Shown here one piece after another: positions 36,307 to 44,933 of a stretch of DNA of 64,000 nucleotides. The DNA comes from Prevotella sp. UBA2754 (GTDB lineage Bacteria; Bacteroidota; Bacteroidia; Bacteroidales; Bacteroidaceae), in the NCBI GenBank assembly GCA_002353295.1, contig DEJG01000019.1:383300-447299 (forward strand). The letters run 5' to 3'. The notes under the pieces were generated by a model. The model saw only the letters and a program-made list of their open reading frames with translations, was not told the origin of the DNA and ran no database searches. A program made the translations under genes and the position numbers. Position 1 is the first letter of the stretch; each line of letters begins with the position of its first letter.

Positions 36307-39141
36307 TTGTTTGGCTACGGTAACGGCAGAATTGGCATTGTCGCTATAGCCATCGGCTCCTATCTCATCGGCAAAGCCCTGCGTGACGGGGGCACCGCCA
36401 ACCATCACTTTCACTTGGTCGCGGATGCCGGCTGCCTCTAAGGCATCGATGACTTCTTTCATATAGCCCATGGTGGTAGTGAGTAATGCACTCATGCAAA
36501 GGATGTCTGGCTGGTTCTCCTTGACAGCTTGGATGAACGTCTCTGCAGAAACATCAATACCGATATTGACCACTTCGAAACCGCATCCCTCCAACATGGA
36601 GGCTACAAGATTCTTGCCGATGTCATGGAGGTCACCTTTGACAGTACCAATGACCACCTTTCCCAACGAGGTACTTGCGGTACCTGACATCATGGGTTTC
36701 AGGATTTCCAATGCTGCTTTCATGGCACGTCCTGCCATCAGCAATTGGGGCACAAAAGCCTTACCGTCCTGGAACCTTCTGCCTACCTCGCTCATGGCAC
36801 GAATCATCTGACCGTTGATAAGGTCTTGCGGGGCTATATCCTGAGCAATTGCCTCCCGTGTTGCAGTGGCGGCATCATTGCTCTTGCCTTCAAGAATGGC
36901 ATGATAAAGGCGGTCGGTGGGGGAAGTTGAGAGTTGAGAGTTGAGAGTTGGGAGTTGGGAGTTGGGAGTTGAGAGTTGAGAGTTGAGAGTTGGGAGTTGA
37001 GAGTTGGGAGTTGAGGGCGACAATGGTGACAGCCGCACTCCTGGCACGGGCTCAAGGGCCTTAGCCATCAGACGGATATGGGCATCTGTCGTGCCACAGC
37101 AGCCACCGATGATATTCAGGCAGTGATTCTCTAATAATGGCCAAACGTCAGCAAGCAGACTCTCTGGTGTCTTGGTATATTGTCCTTTTGCATCGGGCAC
37201 TCCCGCATTGGGATAGAGACTTACTTTCGTACCATACTGGGCAAGCTGGCTAATAAGCGGGGTCATCTGTTGTACGTCAGAGAGGCAGTTGATGCCGATG
37301 GAGTATATAGAGTTGAGAGTTGAGGGTTGAGAGTTGAGAGAATTGATAAATTCGCAAATGTTCTGTCCCATCATATTATGCCCATCGGGGGTAGAGACGG
37401 AGAAACTCAACATGATAGGAAGGTCAGGAGCAATATGCTGCGCTGCCTCGATGGCGATGCGGGCATTCTCTACATCGAAGATGGTCTCAATCAGTAAGGC
37501 ATCAACACCACCTTCAGCCAGTGCGCTGATTTGTTCCTCATAAGCCACATGCAGTTGGTCTTGGGGCAATGGTACTCCTGATGCGGCAACGGATGTCGTG
37601 CGACTGGTCGGTCCAATACTGCCCACAACATACCGTGGCTTCTCTGGTGTTGAATACTCCTCCGCCACCTCACGTGCTATTCTGACAGCGGCAAGATTCA
37701 TTTCACGGCAATATTCCTGTATGCCGAAGTCTCCCATAGAGATGCGTTGGGCGTTGAAGGTGTTGGTTTCGATGATATCGGCTCCAGCCTCTAAGTATTT
37801 GCGGTGGATGTCACGAACGATGAACGGACAGGTCAGTGACAGCACGTCATTACAGCCTTTTAGGTCGTAGCTGTGATTGGCAAAGCGTGCCCCACGGAAA
37901 TCCTCTTCACGCAATTGATATTGTTGTATCATCGTACCCATGGCACCGTCGAGTACAAGAATCCTGTCGGGGTTAGGAGGTAAGGGGTGAGAGTTGAGAG
38001 TTGAGGTTTGAGAGTTGACGGGAGATTCGATGATTCTGATAATCTCAGCGACCTCGTCGTCAACCTCATCGTGGCTCTGGTATTCCTCAATGATACGCAT
38101 AGCCTGTTCTACCTCCCGTTCATTGTGGAAATCCATCTCCAGATGCACGCCATCACCACCGATGTTGTCGAGTAGGGGACGCAGTTCGTCGAGGGTTACC
38201 CAGCATGCCATGATACTCTTGCCATGGGCAAGAATCTTCTTGTAGAGGTCATACCATTTAGGACTGCCTCCCTGTGGCTCACCCACACCGGGTGTCCATT
38301 GGATGGCATTCAGTTCCTTGATTTCCAATAAGGCATCCAAATGGTGCATGGCGCCCACACCATCGAGGTGATAGAGCGTATAGTCGATCTTCTGGCATTG
38401 CTCGCGGATAAACGGTTGTACGAAGCGGCGGTAGTCATCGACACTGATCATCGTAGAGATGTCGCTTTGCAGTTTTGACATCTTGCCGGGAGCCCATGAG
38501 GAGAAATAGCAGAATGCCATTTCGTCACCCTCACGGATAATATCGTAAAGTTCATCGAATACTTGGAAATAGATGTCGTTGATCTGCTGCATCTGATGCT
38601 CCAGCACTTCAGGTTGCATCACCGTGTCGAGTAACACCTGATCGGTACCCTTTATGGCTGCGAGGACATCAAGTCCTTCCATCAGGTCGGGCATACCCAC
38701 ATAGTAATGTCCTTGTGCCTTTTGTTTGCATGCCTTGAGCAGTTCCTTGTGAAGCAGATAATTCGGGTGGTTGGGGTCAAAGACGATGTTGTCAGAATAA
38801 TTAGGGTTAGGATGAATCCAGATAGTATCCTCTCCACCCTCAAACACACCGCCCAGAATAGCTGCAAGGGAACCCGGTCCCAATTGTGTGTTGGCAACAG
38901 GCAGCATATCAGCCATCAAGGAAGAGTGTGCCACGTACCAATCCAGATAGTCGGCACGCCACTGTGGGTCAAACCATTTCTGGTTTAAGTCCCTGGGTGC
39001 TGGTGGCATGGGGATATCCGCATGTGGTGTAACACCTTCTTGGAAGTGCTCCCACATATTCAGTATGATACCCTTATGATTCCACCATTTGATGTATCGT
39101 TGCTTTGTTTCTTCAAGATTTTGTTTCCAAGTATTCATCAT
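36289..39141 (-). CDS. Fused URO-D-like domain, homocysteine S-methyltransferase and cobalamin-binding domain (rewired methionine synthase)
   Basis: 950 residues. Residues 1 to about 370 are a URO-D-superfamily domain (YLDWYVAHSSLMADMLPVAN, YHLDGVGAMHHLDALL, GDGVHLEMDF). Residues about 390-700 are a MetH-type homocysteine methyltransferase: LDGAMGTMIQQY, then zinc cysteines C619 (GINCLS) and C681/C682 (GGCCGT), all present. Residues about 740-950 are the helical cap plus Rossmann cobalamin domain with lower ligand H839 in GDLHDIGKN. Compared with MetH, the folate-binding module is missing and the activation module is a separate protein (35653-36306). The methyl donor is therefore probably not methyl-folate but whatever the URO-D-like domain binds. 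It follows the GH139-like/GH78 gene by 5 bp in the same operon. Heptamer arrays form both interdomain linkers and one loop. Confidence 0.85.
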   Translation of the reverse strand: MMNTWKQNLEETKQRYIKWWNHKGIILNMWEHFQEGVTPHADIPMPPAPRDLNQKWFDPQWRADYLDWYVAHSSLMADMLPVANTQLGPGSLAAILGGVFEGGEDTIWIHPNPNYSDNIVFDPNHPNYLLHKELLKACKQKAQGHYYVGMPDLMEGLDVLAAIKGTDQVLLDTVMQPEVLEHQMQQINDIYFQVFDELYDIIREGDEMAFCYFSSWAPGKMSKLQSDISTMISVDDYRRFVQPFIREQCQKIDYTLYHLDGVGAMHHLDALLEIKELNAIQWTPGVGEPQGGSPKWYDLYKKILAHGKSIMACWVTLDELRPLLDNIGGDGVHLEMDFHNEREVEQAMRIIEEYQSHDEVDDEVAEIIRIIESPVNSQTSTLNSHPLPPNPDRILVLDGAMGTMIQQYQLREEDFRGARFANHSYDLKGCNDVLSLTCPFIVRDIHRKYLEAGADIIETNTFNAQRISMGDFGIQEYCREMNLAAVRIAREVAEEYSTPEKPRYVVGSIGPTSRTTSVAASGVPLPQDQLHVAYEEQISALAEGGVDALLIETIFDVENARIAIEAAQHIAPDLPIMLSFSVSTPDGHNMMGQNICEFINSLNSQPSTLNSIYSIGINCLSDVQQMTPLISQLAQYGTKVSLYPNAGVPDAKGQYTKTPESLLADVWPLLENHCLNIIGGCCGTTDAHIRLMAKALEPVPGVRLSPLSPSTPNSQLPTLNSQLSTPNSQLPTLNSQLSTSPTDRLYHAILEGKSNDAATATREAIAQDIAPQDLINGQMIRAMSEVGRRFQDGKAFVPQLLMAGRAMKAALEILKPMMSGTASTSLGKVVIGTVKGDLHDIGKNLVASMLEGCGFEVVNIGIDVSAETFIQAVKENQPDILCMSALLTTTMGYMKEVIDALEAAGIRDQVKVMVGGAPVTQGFADEIGADGYSDNANSAVTVAKQLLGKL
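36929..37012 (+). repeat. Longest heptamer array, (GAGAGTT/GGGAGTT)12, in the methyltransferase fusion
   Basis: Twelve uninterrupted 7-bp units (84 bp, 28 codons, in frame) form the linker between the homocysteine and cobalamin domains (residues about 710-737), made of alternating TPNSQLP and TLNSQLS. Confidence 0.95.
37308..37342 (+). repeat. Short heptamer array in the homocysteine-methyltransferase domain
   Basis: GAGAGTT and GAGGGTT units encode SLNSQPSTLNS just before the first zinc cysteine (residues about 600-611). Confidence 0.85.
37989..38016 (+). repeat. Heptamer array in the URO-D/homocysteine linker
   Basis: Four units, one degenerate (GAGGTTT), encode VNSQTSTLNS at residues about 375-384. 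Confidence 0.85.
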
Positions 39142-39146
39142 ATATG

Positions 39147-42100
39147 CTATTTGTTGATTTGTTCTTTTAGGGTATGTCGTCCTTCTCTGATGGTCGTTGT
39201 CCGTCCACTATAAGGGAGTCGGACAGTTGCCTCCCGATGGGCAGGAATCTCTGCGTTCAGCACAAAAGAATTGCCCTCCAGACGCCAGTCGGCCTTGATG
39301 CCGTCCATCTGTCCACGACACCAAGTGAGGTCGCCTGTGGGATGAGGTGCGATGGTGATATGCGCTTCTTCGCGCCAGATACCTAAGAAATAAGGAATGA
39401 GCAGGTTGTTCAGATGTCCCATCATGAAATGGTTCATCGATGCACCGTATTCAGGGTTCCATTGTTCCGTCAATGTGGTGTATCCGAGTTTGATCTGATA
39501 ACCGTAACCTGGCACATCGTAGTGGTTCAGCATCTTGTAGAGCAGTTCCTGTTGTCCATGATGGATCAGGGCATTGAAAAGATAGCGATTGCCAATGTCA
39601 CCAGTTGTCAGACGGTCGCCATGGGCATGGATGTCGTTAATCAGTTGTTGCAATACAGCTTGCCGGTCACCCTCTGGCACAAGATCCATCTCAAGGGCTA
39701 TTGCCTGAGCACACTGGCTGCCCGTCGCAAACTGGTGGGTAGCAGGATGATAGAACTCCTTGATGAATGCTGCCTTGATGCTGTCTGCACGTGCCTCACC
39801 CATCAGGCGGTTCCACCAATAGTAGTGTGCCGTTGATACCAGTGGCATTGGTGTGTTTTGGGCAAAACCCGCACGCCCCGGTCCGTAGTCGTACCAGTCG
39901 CCTAATCCCTGACGAAGAATGTAGCATGAGTCCTGGGTGGCAAGATAGTCCACATAGCGTTTCATCTGCGGACGATAGCGAGTGATGAGTTTGTCGTCAC
40001 CATAGAACGCTTGATAGAGGAAGGGAAGGGCGATGAAAGCACCTCCCCATTCGGGTGACTCCAAGAATGGAGGAGCCCAAGAGCCCTCAAAAATGACGTA
40101 GTTGGGTGCTATCTCAGGCAAGGCACCATTCGGATATTGCGCATCAGCGATGTTCTGCATGGTCTGTTCCATCATCGCACGACAATCGTAATTGGCTAAG
40201 AGTCCCTCACCATTCAACCAGTCTTGTTCCAGCCATCCCAGCTTCTCCCGATGGGGACAGTCGGTCCACACTGCCTGCCAGTTGGAGCGGATGGCGCGGT
40301 CAATCAGTCGGTAAGCATCATTGAAAAGAGGATTGGAACATTCGAAGTCCCCTGTCTTAGGAGCTGAATTATACACGAAACACGATGCTACATTTTTCAA
40401 CACATCCATATCACCCTCTACTTGCAGATAGCGGTAACCATAATACGAGAAGCGGGGGTGCCAAGTATCTTTTCCACCTTTTAATATATACGAATAGTAA
40501 TGGGGGCGACCCGTTTGCTTCTGATTGACCAATCCTTCTTTCGTCAATGTCTCCCCGGGAATCAGTTTCAGTCGTTGTCCTCTTTTTCCCTGAACGGTAA
40601 TCTCTGGGAATCCGGCAAGGTTCTGCCCCATGTCGAGCACTAATACGGAATCCTTTCGGATGGTATCCTTCACAGGATAGCGCTCCATGATTTTGACTGG
40701 CTGGGCTATCTGCTGACGGAGTATGCCCTTTGGTGCTTCCTGAACGACAGCAGGATGCCATACTGTGGCACCTTCCAAACGGGCATCATAATCCTCACCG
40801 CCATAGATGCTGTTGAAGGTGATGGGTGACAAAGCCCATTGCCATTGGTCATCGCTGACGATATCCTCAGTCTTTCCGTCGATATATTCAATATGCATAC
40901 GGAACAGCAAGGTAGGGGGACCATACGAAATCTTCATTTTGGCATAGCGAAGTCCCTGCTCGTTGTAGAAACCGTTGCCAAGAAGTACTTGGATGGTATC
41001 TGGTCTAAGGTCTGAGGTCTGAGGTCTAAGGTGAGAGGTGACATCGTAGGTGTTATAGAAAATGCTTTTGTCGTAGTCGCTCCATAGTGGTGTGAATGAG
41101 GCGTCGCCCACTTTCTTGCCGTTGATGGATAACTCATAGAAGCCCAATCCAACGATAGAGACGGTAGCTTTAAATACTTTTCCTTTGGGGAGAAAGGACT
41201 TCCGCAACAGGATACTCCGCTGACTCAGTGTGTCCACCTTCTTCCATGCCTCTTTCACGGCGGACTCTTTCAATTTAGCACCCGTATAGTTGCGTCCTTC
41301 TGGCAGGCGAGCGTCTTGACGGGTAATAGCACCTATCCACTTCGCCTTCAGAGGTTCTTGCAGGTCATCAGAATAATCAACGCCGTCAATGGCATAAGTT
41401 ATCTTGCCGTCTTTTATTTCCGCATCTACACAACGGCGTCCAGAGATATACAGACGGAAACGACAGTTCCACTCATGGTTCCATGCAGGACAGAGCATCG
41501 GGTTATGGTCGAGGTCTTCCTGTAACAACATCTCTTGCAATCCAATCATACCAGCCCCCCCTCTGTTATGGTCAGGAGCCCAGTCGAAACCAGGATCCCA
41601 GAAGGCAGGGAAGCGATAGGGACCGTTGCTCAGCTTCTCCGTATTCAGACGTATTGCCTCATCGGTCATCCCCAGACATGCTGCCCAGATATTGTCTTGT
41701 TTCCATCCTTTTGTACTACGCATCTCGATGGCGTGCGGGTCTTTCAGATAGGTATTGCGGGCAATATCGAGGTGTGGTCTTCCCAAACCATAAATACGCC
41801 ATGGGAAGACAGGATAGAGTTGGGGCGTCTCTGTGTTCTGGATACGCTCCCAGCTGACAGCGGGGGCAATACAGGTGTCACCGTCAATCACCCGAAGGGG
41901 AATGTCGGGAAGGTTGGAGTCATCTGCTCCTGTCTCAATTAAGTAATCCTTCAAAGCTCGCAGGGCAGCGACAGTACTGGAGGGATTGCGTGCCATCTTA
42001 TAAGTCTCACAACCTGAACCAGGATAGATGACCAGGTCGGGATAGTGCTTGACAAAGAAGCGCAACGGCTCCGTGACGAGGACACGGTATTTGTTCAGCG

Positions 42101-43499
42101 TCGAGTCAGGATGCCATGGCAGCATATCGAGGTACATCTTCCCAAACTCCAGGGCTGTGTCCCACTCGTATTCCAGCCATTTATTCTTCTCAACTCCCCA
42201 GTCGTCCCCGTCCTTATGCTTTCCATATTCGGCAGGATTAGGCAGGCCGAAGTTCTCTATCTGTTCACTGAAACAGGCTCCTTCATGTCCCCAATGGTGG
42301 CGTGACCATGCGATGGCATTGGGTAGCATACGCAGATAAGTGTCGAGTTGAGGTCTCAGCACATCATAGTCACCGCTTTTGAGCATGGGCCAATAGACAA
42401 GGCGTTGGTTCTGTGCCGTCATTGTACCGCCTCCCCATTTTCGATAGTCAGGGGTGAAGGTCATCGTGGAGTCAACATAGACGGGGTCGAAGGTAAAAAG
42501 TCCACCATTGAACTTCGTCGGCCATTCCCCATAAGCATTACATCCCAACAGATAACGCATCAGTTCGTAGTTGCGGATCATCTGTCTCACCGCTGGTCGT
42601 TGACAATCTGTCTCTATAAAACTGTGCTGCCAATAGTCATGCCACCAAGCACTGCTTCTCTCTTTCGACACGGCTGCACTGACCGATGAGGTAGGCTCCT
42701 TACCCGTATATAACTGGATAGTCACCAGACACTTTTTCATCTTCTTCCGTCGGAAGTTCCAACTACGATAGTCAGTTGAGGCATATCTGCCTTCAGAGGT
42801 TCCAATGTATGTGAAACCGTCTGCCTGCATGATACCACCCATTTTCAGACGACCGATAGGGTTATAGAGCTGGTCTTTGATGGCATCCAGGCGTTCGCGG
42901 GAAACGGTAAAGTCGAATACAGTCTCTGCTCTGTTCTGGTGATAGAAAGAAAGATGACCTTTGGAGGCACGGATGCTGTCAGCAAACGTCATACAGTCCT
43001 TGGGTATAACCCATTTATAAGAACACTGCTGGCACTCAGCCTTCGTCACAGGACGGTCCTTATACCGCCAGCTCTCATAACTGAGAGTCGCCTCTCTTGC
43101 CTGTTTCGATACGATCTCAGCAAAGACAATGGGGGAGTAAACATCCACCCAAAGTCTGATATTGACATCTTTTCCTTTGATATATATGGCTCCCTCATCC
43201 AGACATAGGCGTTGCTCGAAGTCCTGACCGTCAAACGGTTGCCCGTCCAGGTGCAGCCTCCAACGACCAGCCTTCAACAGGGTATTGTTTTCATCGAACC
43301 ATCCACTCTGTGCGATGTAAAAGAGCAGGTCACCTTTCTCCACCCATACGTTCATGCCGATGTCATGACCTCCGCATGGCATCGACTCACTGGAGTTCTT
43401 GCTGGGAGTCGTCCAAACATAGTCCTTGGGGATATAGTCGGCCCCTTGTATAAGCGTAGATAATGCCAGGAAAATGGAGAGGAGGATGTTCTTCTTCAT
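39147..43499 (-). CDS. Fusion of a DUF5703/GH139-like domain with a GH78 alpha-L-rhamnosidase
   Basis: 1450 residues with signal peptide (MKKNILLSIFLALSTLIQG). The N-terminal half begins PSKNSSESMPCGGHDIGMNVWV, a DUF5703 pattern associated with GH139-type proteins, and continues through an alpha-barrel to about residue 735. GH139 was founded by an RG-II 2-O-methyl-alpha-L-fucosidase. Residues about 740-1450 are a GH78: FYELSINGKKVGDASFTPLW, acid region DCPHREKLGWLEQD, base region TLTEQWNPEYGASMNH, and a C-terminal beta domain. In side chain B, 2-O-methyl-fucose and rhamnose lie close together, so fusing the two activities makes sense. It lies between an acetylesterase gene (5 bp) and the methyltransferase fusion (5 bp). 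The GH139 link rests on pattern memory and deserves an HMM check. Confidence 0.7.
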   Translation of the reverse strand: MKKNILLSIFLALSTLIQGADYIPKDYVWTTPSKNSSESMPCGGHDIGMNVWVEKGDLLFYIAQSGWFDENNTLLKAGRWRLHLDGQPFDGQDFEQRLCLDEGAIYIKGKDVNIRLWVDVYSPIVFAEIVSKQAREATLSYESWRYKDRPVTKAECQQCSYKWVIPKDCMTFADSIRASKGHLSFYHQNRAETVFDFTVSRERLDAIKDQLYNPIGRLKMGGIMQADGFTYIGTSEGRYASTDYRSWNFRRKKMKKCLVTIQLYTGKEPTSSVSAAVSKERSSAWWHDYWQHSFIETDCQRPAVRQMIRNYELMRYLLGCNAYGEWPTKFNGGLFTFDPVYVDSTMTFTPDYRKWGGGTMTAQNQRLVYWPMLKSGDYDVLRPQLDTYLRMLPNAIAWSRHHWGHEGACFSEQIENFGLPNPAEYGKHKDGDDWGVEKNKWLEYEWDTALEFGKMYLDMLPWHPDSTLNKYRVLVTEPLRFFVKHYPDLVIYPGSGCETYKMARNPSSTVAALRALKDYLIETGADDSNLPDIPLRVIDGDTCIAPAVSWERIQNTETPQLYPVFPWRIYGLGRPHLDIARNTYLKDPHAIEMRSTKGWKQDNIWAACLGMTDEAIRLNTEKLSNGPYRFPAFWDPGFDWAPDHNRGGAGMIGLQEMLLQEDLDHNPMLCPAWNHEWNCRFRLYISGRRCVDAEIKDGKITYAIDGVDYSDDLQEPLKAKWIGAITRQDARLPEGRNYTGAKLKESAVKEAWKKVDTLSQRSILLRKSFLPKGKVFKATVSIVGLGFYELSINGKKVGDASFTPLWSDYDKSIFYNTYDVTSHLRPQTSDLRPDTIQVLLGNGFYNEQGLRYAKMKISYGPPTLLFRMHIEYIDGKTEDIVSDDQWQWALSPITFNSIYGGEDYDARLEGATVWHPAVVQEAPKGILRQQIAQPVKIMERYPVKDTIRKDSVLVLDMGQNLAGFPEITVQGKRGQRLKLIPGETLTKEGLVNQKQTGRPHYYSYILKGGKDTWHPRFSYYGYRYLQVEGDMDVLKNVASCFVYNSAPKTGDFECSNPLFNDAYRLIDRAIRSNWQAVWTDCPHREKLGWLEQDWLNGEGLLANYDCRAMMEQTMQNIADAQYPNGALPEIAPNYVIFEGSWAPPFLESPEWGGAFIALPFLYQAFYGDDKLITRYRPQMKRYVDYLATQDSCYILRQGLGDWYDYGPGRAGFAQNTPMPLVSTAHYYWWNRLMGEARADSIKAAFIKEFYHPATHQFATGSQCAQAIALEMDLVPEGDRQAVLQQLINDIHAHGDRLTTGDIGNRYLFNALIHHGQQELLYKMLNHYDVPGYGYQIKLGYTTLTEQWNPEYGASMNHFMMGHLNNLLIPYFLGIWREEAHITIAPHPTGDLTWCRGQMDGIKADWRLEGNSFVLNAEIPAHREATVRLPYSGRTTTIREGRHTLKEQINK
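41002..41043 (+). repeat. Heptamer array (GGTCTAA/GGTCTGA/GGTGAGA)6 in the GH139-like/GH78 gene
   Basis: Six 7-bp units in 42 bp encode LRPQTSDLRPDT on the minus strand, in a loop of the GH78 N-terminal beta domain. Confidence 0.9.
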
Positions 43500-43504
43500 A
43501 GTTA

Positions 43505-44932
43505 TTACCAGTTATCTGTTCGGAAGGAAGAAACAGGCAAGCCATCGTGCATCAAGTCACCCTCAGCCCAGTCTTTGAAAGCATAGCGTACGGCAACAGG
43601 TTGCTTGACGGCATCACAGGTGACATAGACACGGTTACGTGACACCCATACCTTCGTGGCAGGATGGAATACCTTATCTGCACCTGCCACCTCAAAGTTC
43701 TTGGAGGTAGTGCCATGCTCGAAATACACCCATTCCTTGGAGCGGTCGAAGGCGATGACGGCGGTGTCGTTCTGGAAAGTCACCTCTTTATAGGTGGCAA
43801 ACTCGGGTAATCCTTTGATATCGTAGGTGTTTGCAAGGGCGAGAAGAGCCATTCGCTCACCTGCCTGACGCTTCTTACGGGGATGGATGCCATACTCTAA
43901 GCCAGCGTCCATCAGTACAGCCATACGGGCATTGTTAATCATCGTCTCAGCCTTTGCCTGTTGTTCCCGCAGGTACTGACTGTCTTTCCAGTCAATCAGG
44001 GAGTAGTCGTATGGGGCTATCTGACAGTAGTAGAAAGGAAACTCACCTTGTTTCCATTCTTCACGCCAACCTTCAACCATTGCTTTCAACAGAGGGGCAT
44101 AGTAGTCATAACGAGGGACGTTGTCCTCTCCCTGATACCAGATAACACCTTTCATCGTATAGCCGATGAGGGGGTGCAGTTGTCCGTTGAAGAGGGCAGT
44201 AGGACAGCGTTGCTGGAGTTTCGAGACATCTCCTACCGTAATGTTCTGTTTTACTTTCGGGAAGGCACGCAACCAGTCGGATTTCATCCATGCCTCACAG
44301 GCAGAACCGCCCCATGCGGTGACGATGAGTCCTATGGGAATGCCTAAGGTGGAGCGTAGGGCACGACCGAAATAGTATGCCGTTGCCGAGAAATCACGGA
44401 CGGAGGCACTGTTTGCCTCGTTCCATTGTCCTGTCACATTGTATGCTGGAGTCAGTGATACATGGCGCTTGACGGTGAATAGTCGCAGTTGGGAGTCTTT
44501 ACAATGCAACAGCTCTTCCGTCGTTCCCTCGACGGGTTGTTGCTTGAACCCTTTCATCTGCATCTCCATATTCGACTGTCCCGCACAGATCCATACCTCA
44601 CCGATAAGGATGTTGCCTAAGGTGCAAGTGGAGAGAGGTGAGAGGTGAGAGGACATTTCTGTGAAGGTAATCTCATAAGGACCGCCAGCTTCCGGTGTCT
44701 GTACCTTCACCTCAAACTTGCCGTCCTTGTCGGCTTTCACCTGATAAGTCTTCTGGTCCCATGAGGTAGTGACCTTGACAGTCTTACCTTTGTCGGCAGT
44801 TCCCCATAGGTTACACTCTGTTTGCTGTTGCAACACCATGTTGTCGCTGAAGAAACGGGGTAGTCTGACCTCTGCAAAGGAATAACACAGGGACAGGTAA
44901 AATGCGAAAAGAAAAAATGTGATGCGTCTCAT
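43505..44932 (-). CDS. Secreted SGNH carbohydrate acetylesterase (sialate O-acetylesterase-like)
   Basis: 475 residues with signal peptide (MRRITFFLFAFYLSLCYSFA). After an Ig-like N-terminal domain, SGNH blocks are evident: the nucleophile serine in WICAGQSNMEM, AWGGSACEAW, VIWYQGEDN, and a late GLEYGIHPRKK carrying the catalytic histidine. These enzymes remove O-acetyl groups from sugars in the periplasm. RG-II is acetylated on aceric acid and 2-O-methyl-fucose. Its place directly before the GH139-like gene suggests it clears acetyl groups so 2-O-methyl-fucose can be released. A GAGAGGT triplet array (44633-44653) adds SSHLSPLST to the Ig-like domain. Confidence 0.8.
   Translation of the reverse strand: MRRITFFLFAFYLSLCYSFAEVRLPRFFSDNMVLQQQTECNLWGTADKGKTVKVTTSWDQKTYQVKADKDGKFEVKVQTPEAGGPYEITFTEMSSHLSPLSTCTLGNILIGEVWICAGQSNMEMQMKGFKQQPVEGTTEELLHCKDSQLRLFTVKRHVSLTPAYNVTGQWNEANSASVRDFSATAYYFGRALRSTLGIPIGLIVTAWGGSACEAWMKSDWLRAFPKVKQNITVGDVSKLQQRCPTALFNGQLHPLIGYTMKGVIWYQGEDNVPRYDYYAPLLKAMVEGWREEWKQGEFPFYYCQIAPYDYSLIDWKDSQYLREQQAKAETMINNARMAVLMDAGLEYGIHPRKKRQAGERMALLALANTYDIKGLPEFATYKEVTFQNDTAVIAFDRSKEWVYFEHGTTSKNFEVAGADKVFHPATKVWVSRNRVYVTCDAVKQPVAVRYAFKDWAEGDLMHDGLPVSSFRTDNW
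44633..44653 (+). repeat. Heptamer array (GAGAGGT)3 in the acetylesterase gene
   Basis: Three 7-bp units (21 bp, in frame) encode a seven-residue SHLSPLS-type insertion. Confidence 0.85.
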
Positions 44933-44933
44933 A

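Noticed and set aside
36929..37012. Possible CRISPR array in the tandem repeats
   Set aside because: Units are 7 bp with no spacers, lie in frame within a gene, and the same units recur elsewhere. No cas genes are present.
36289..39141. Fusion being an artefact of a lost stop codon between unrelated genes
   Set aside because: All three domains keep their key residues, the linkers are natural-looking repeats and the frame is continuous across 950 codons. An artefact cannot be fully excluded without read data.
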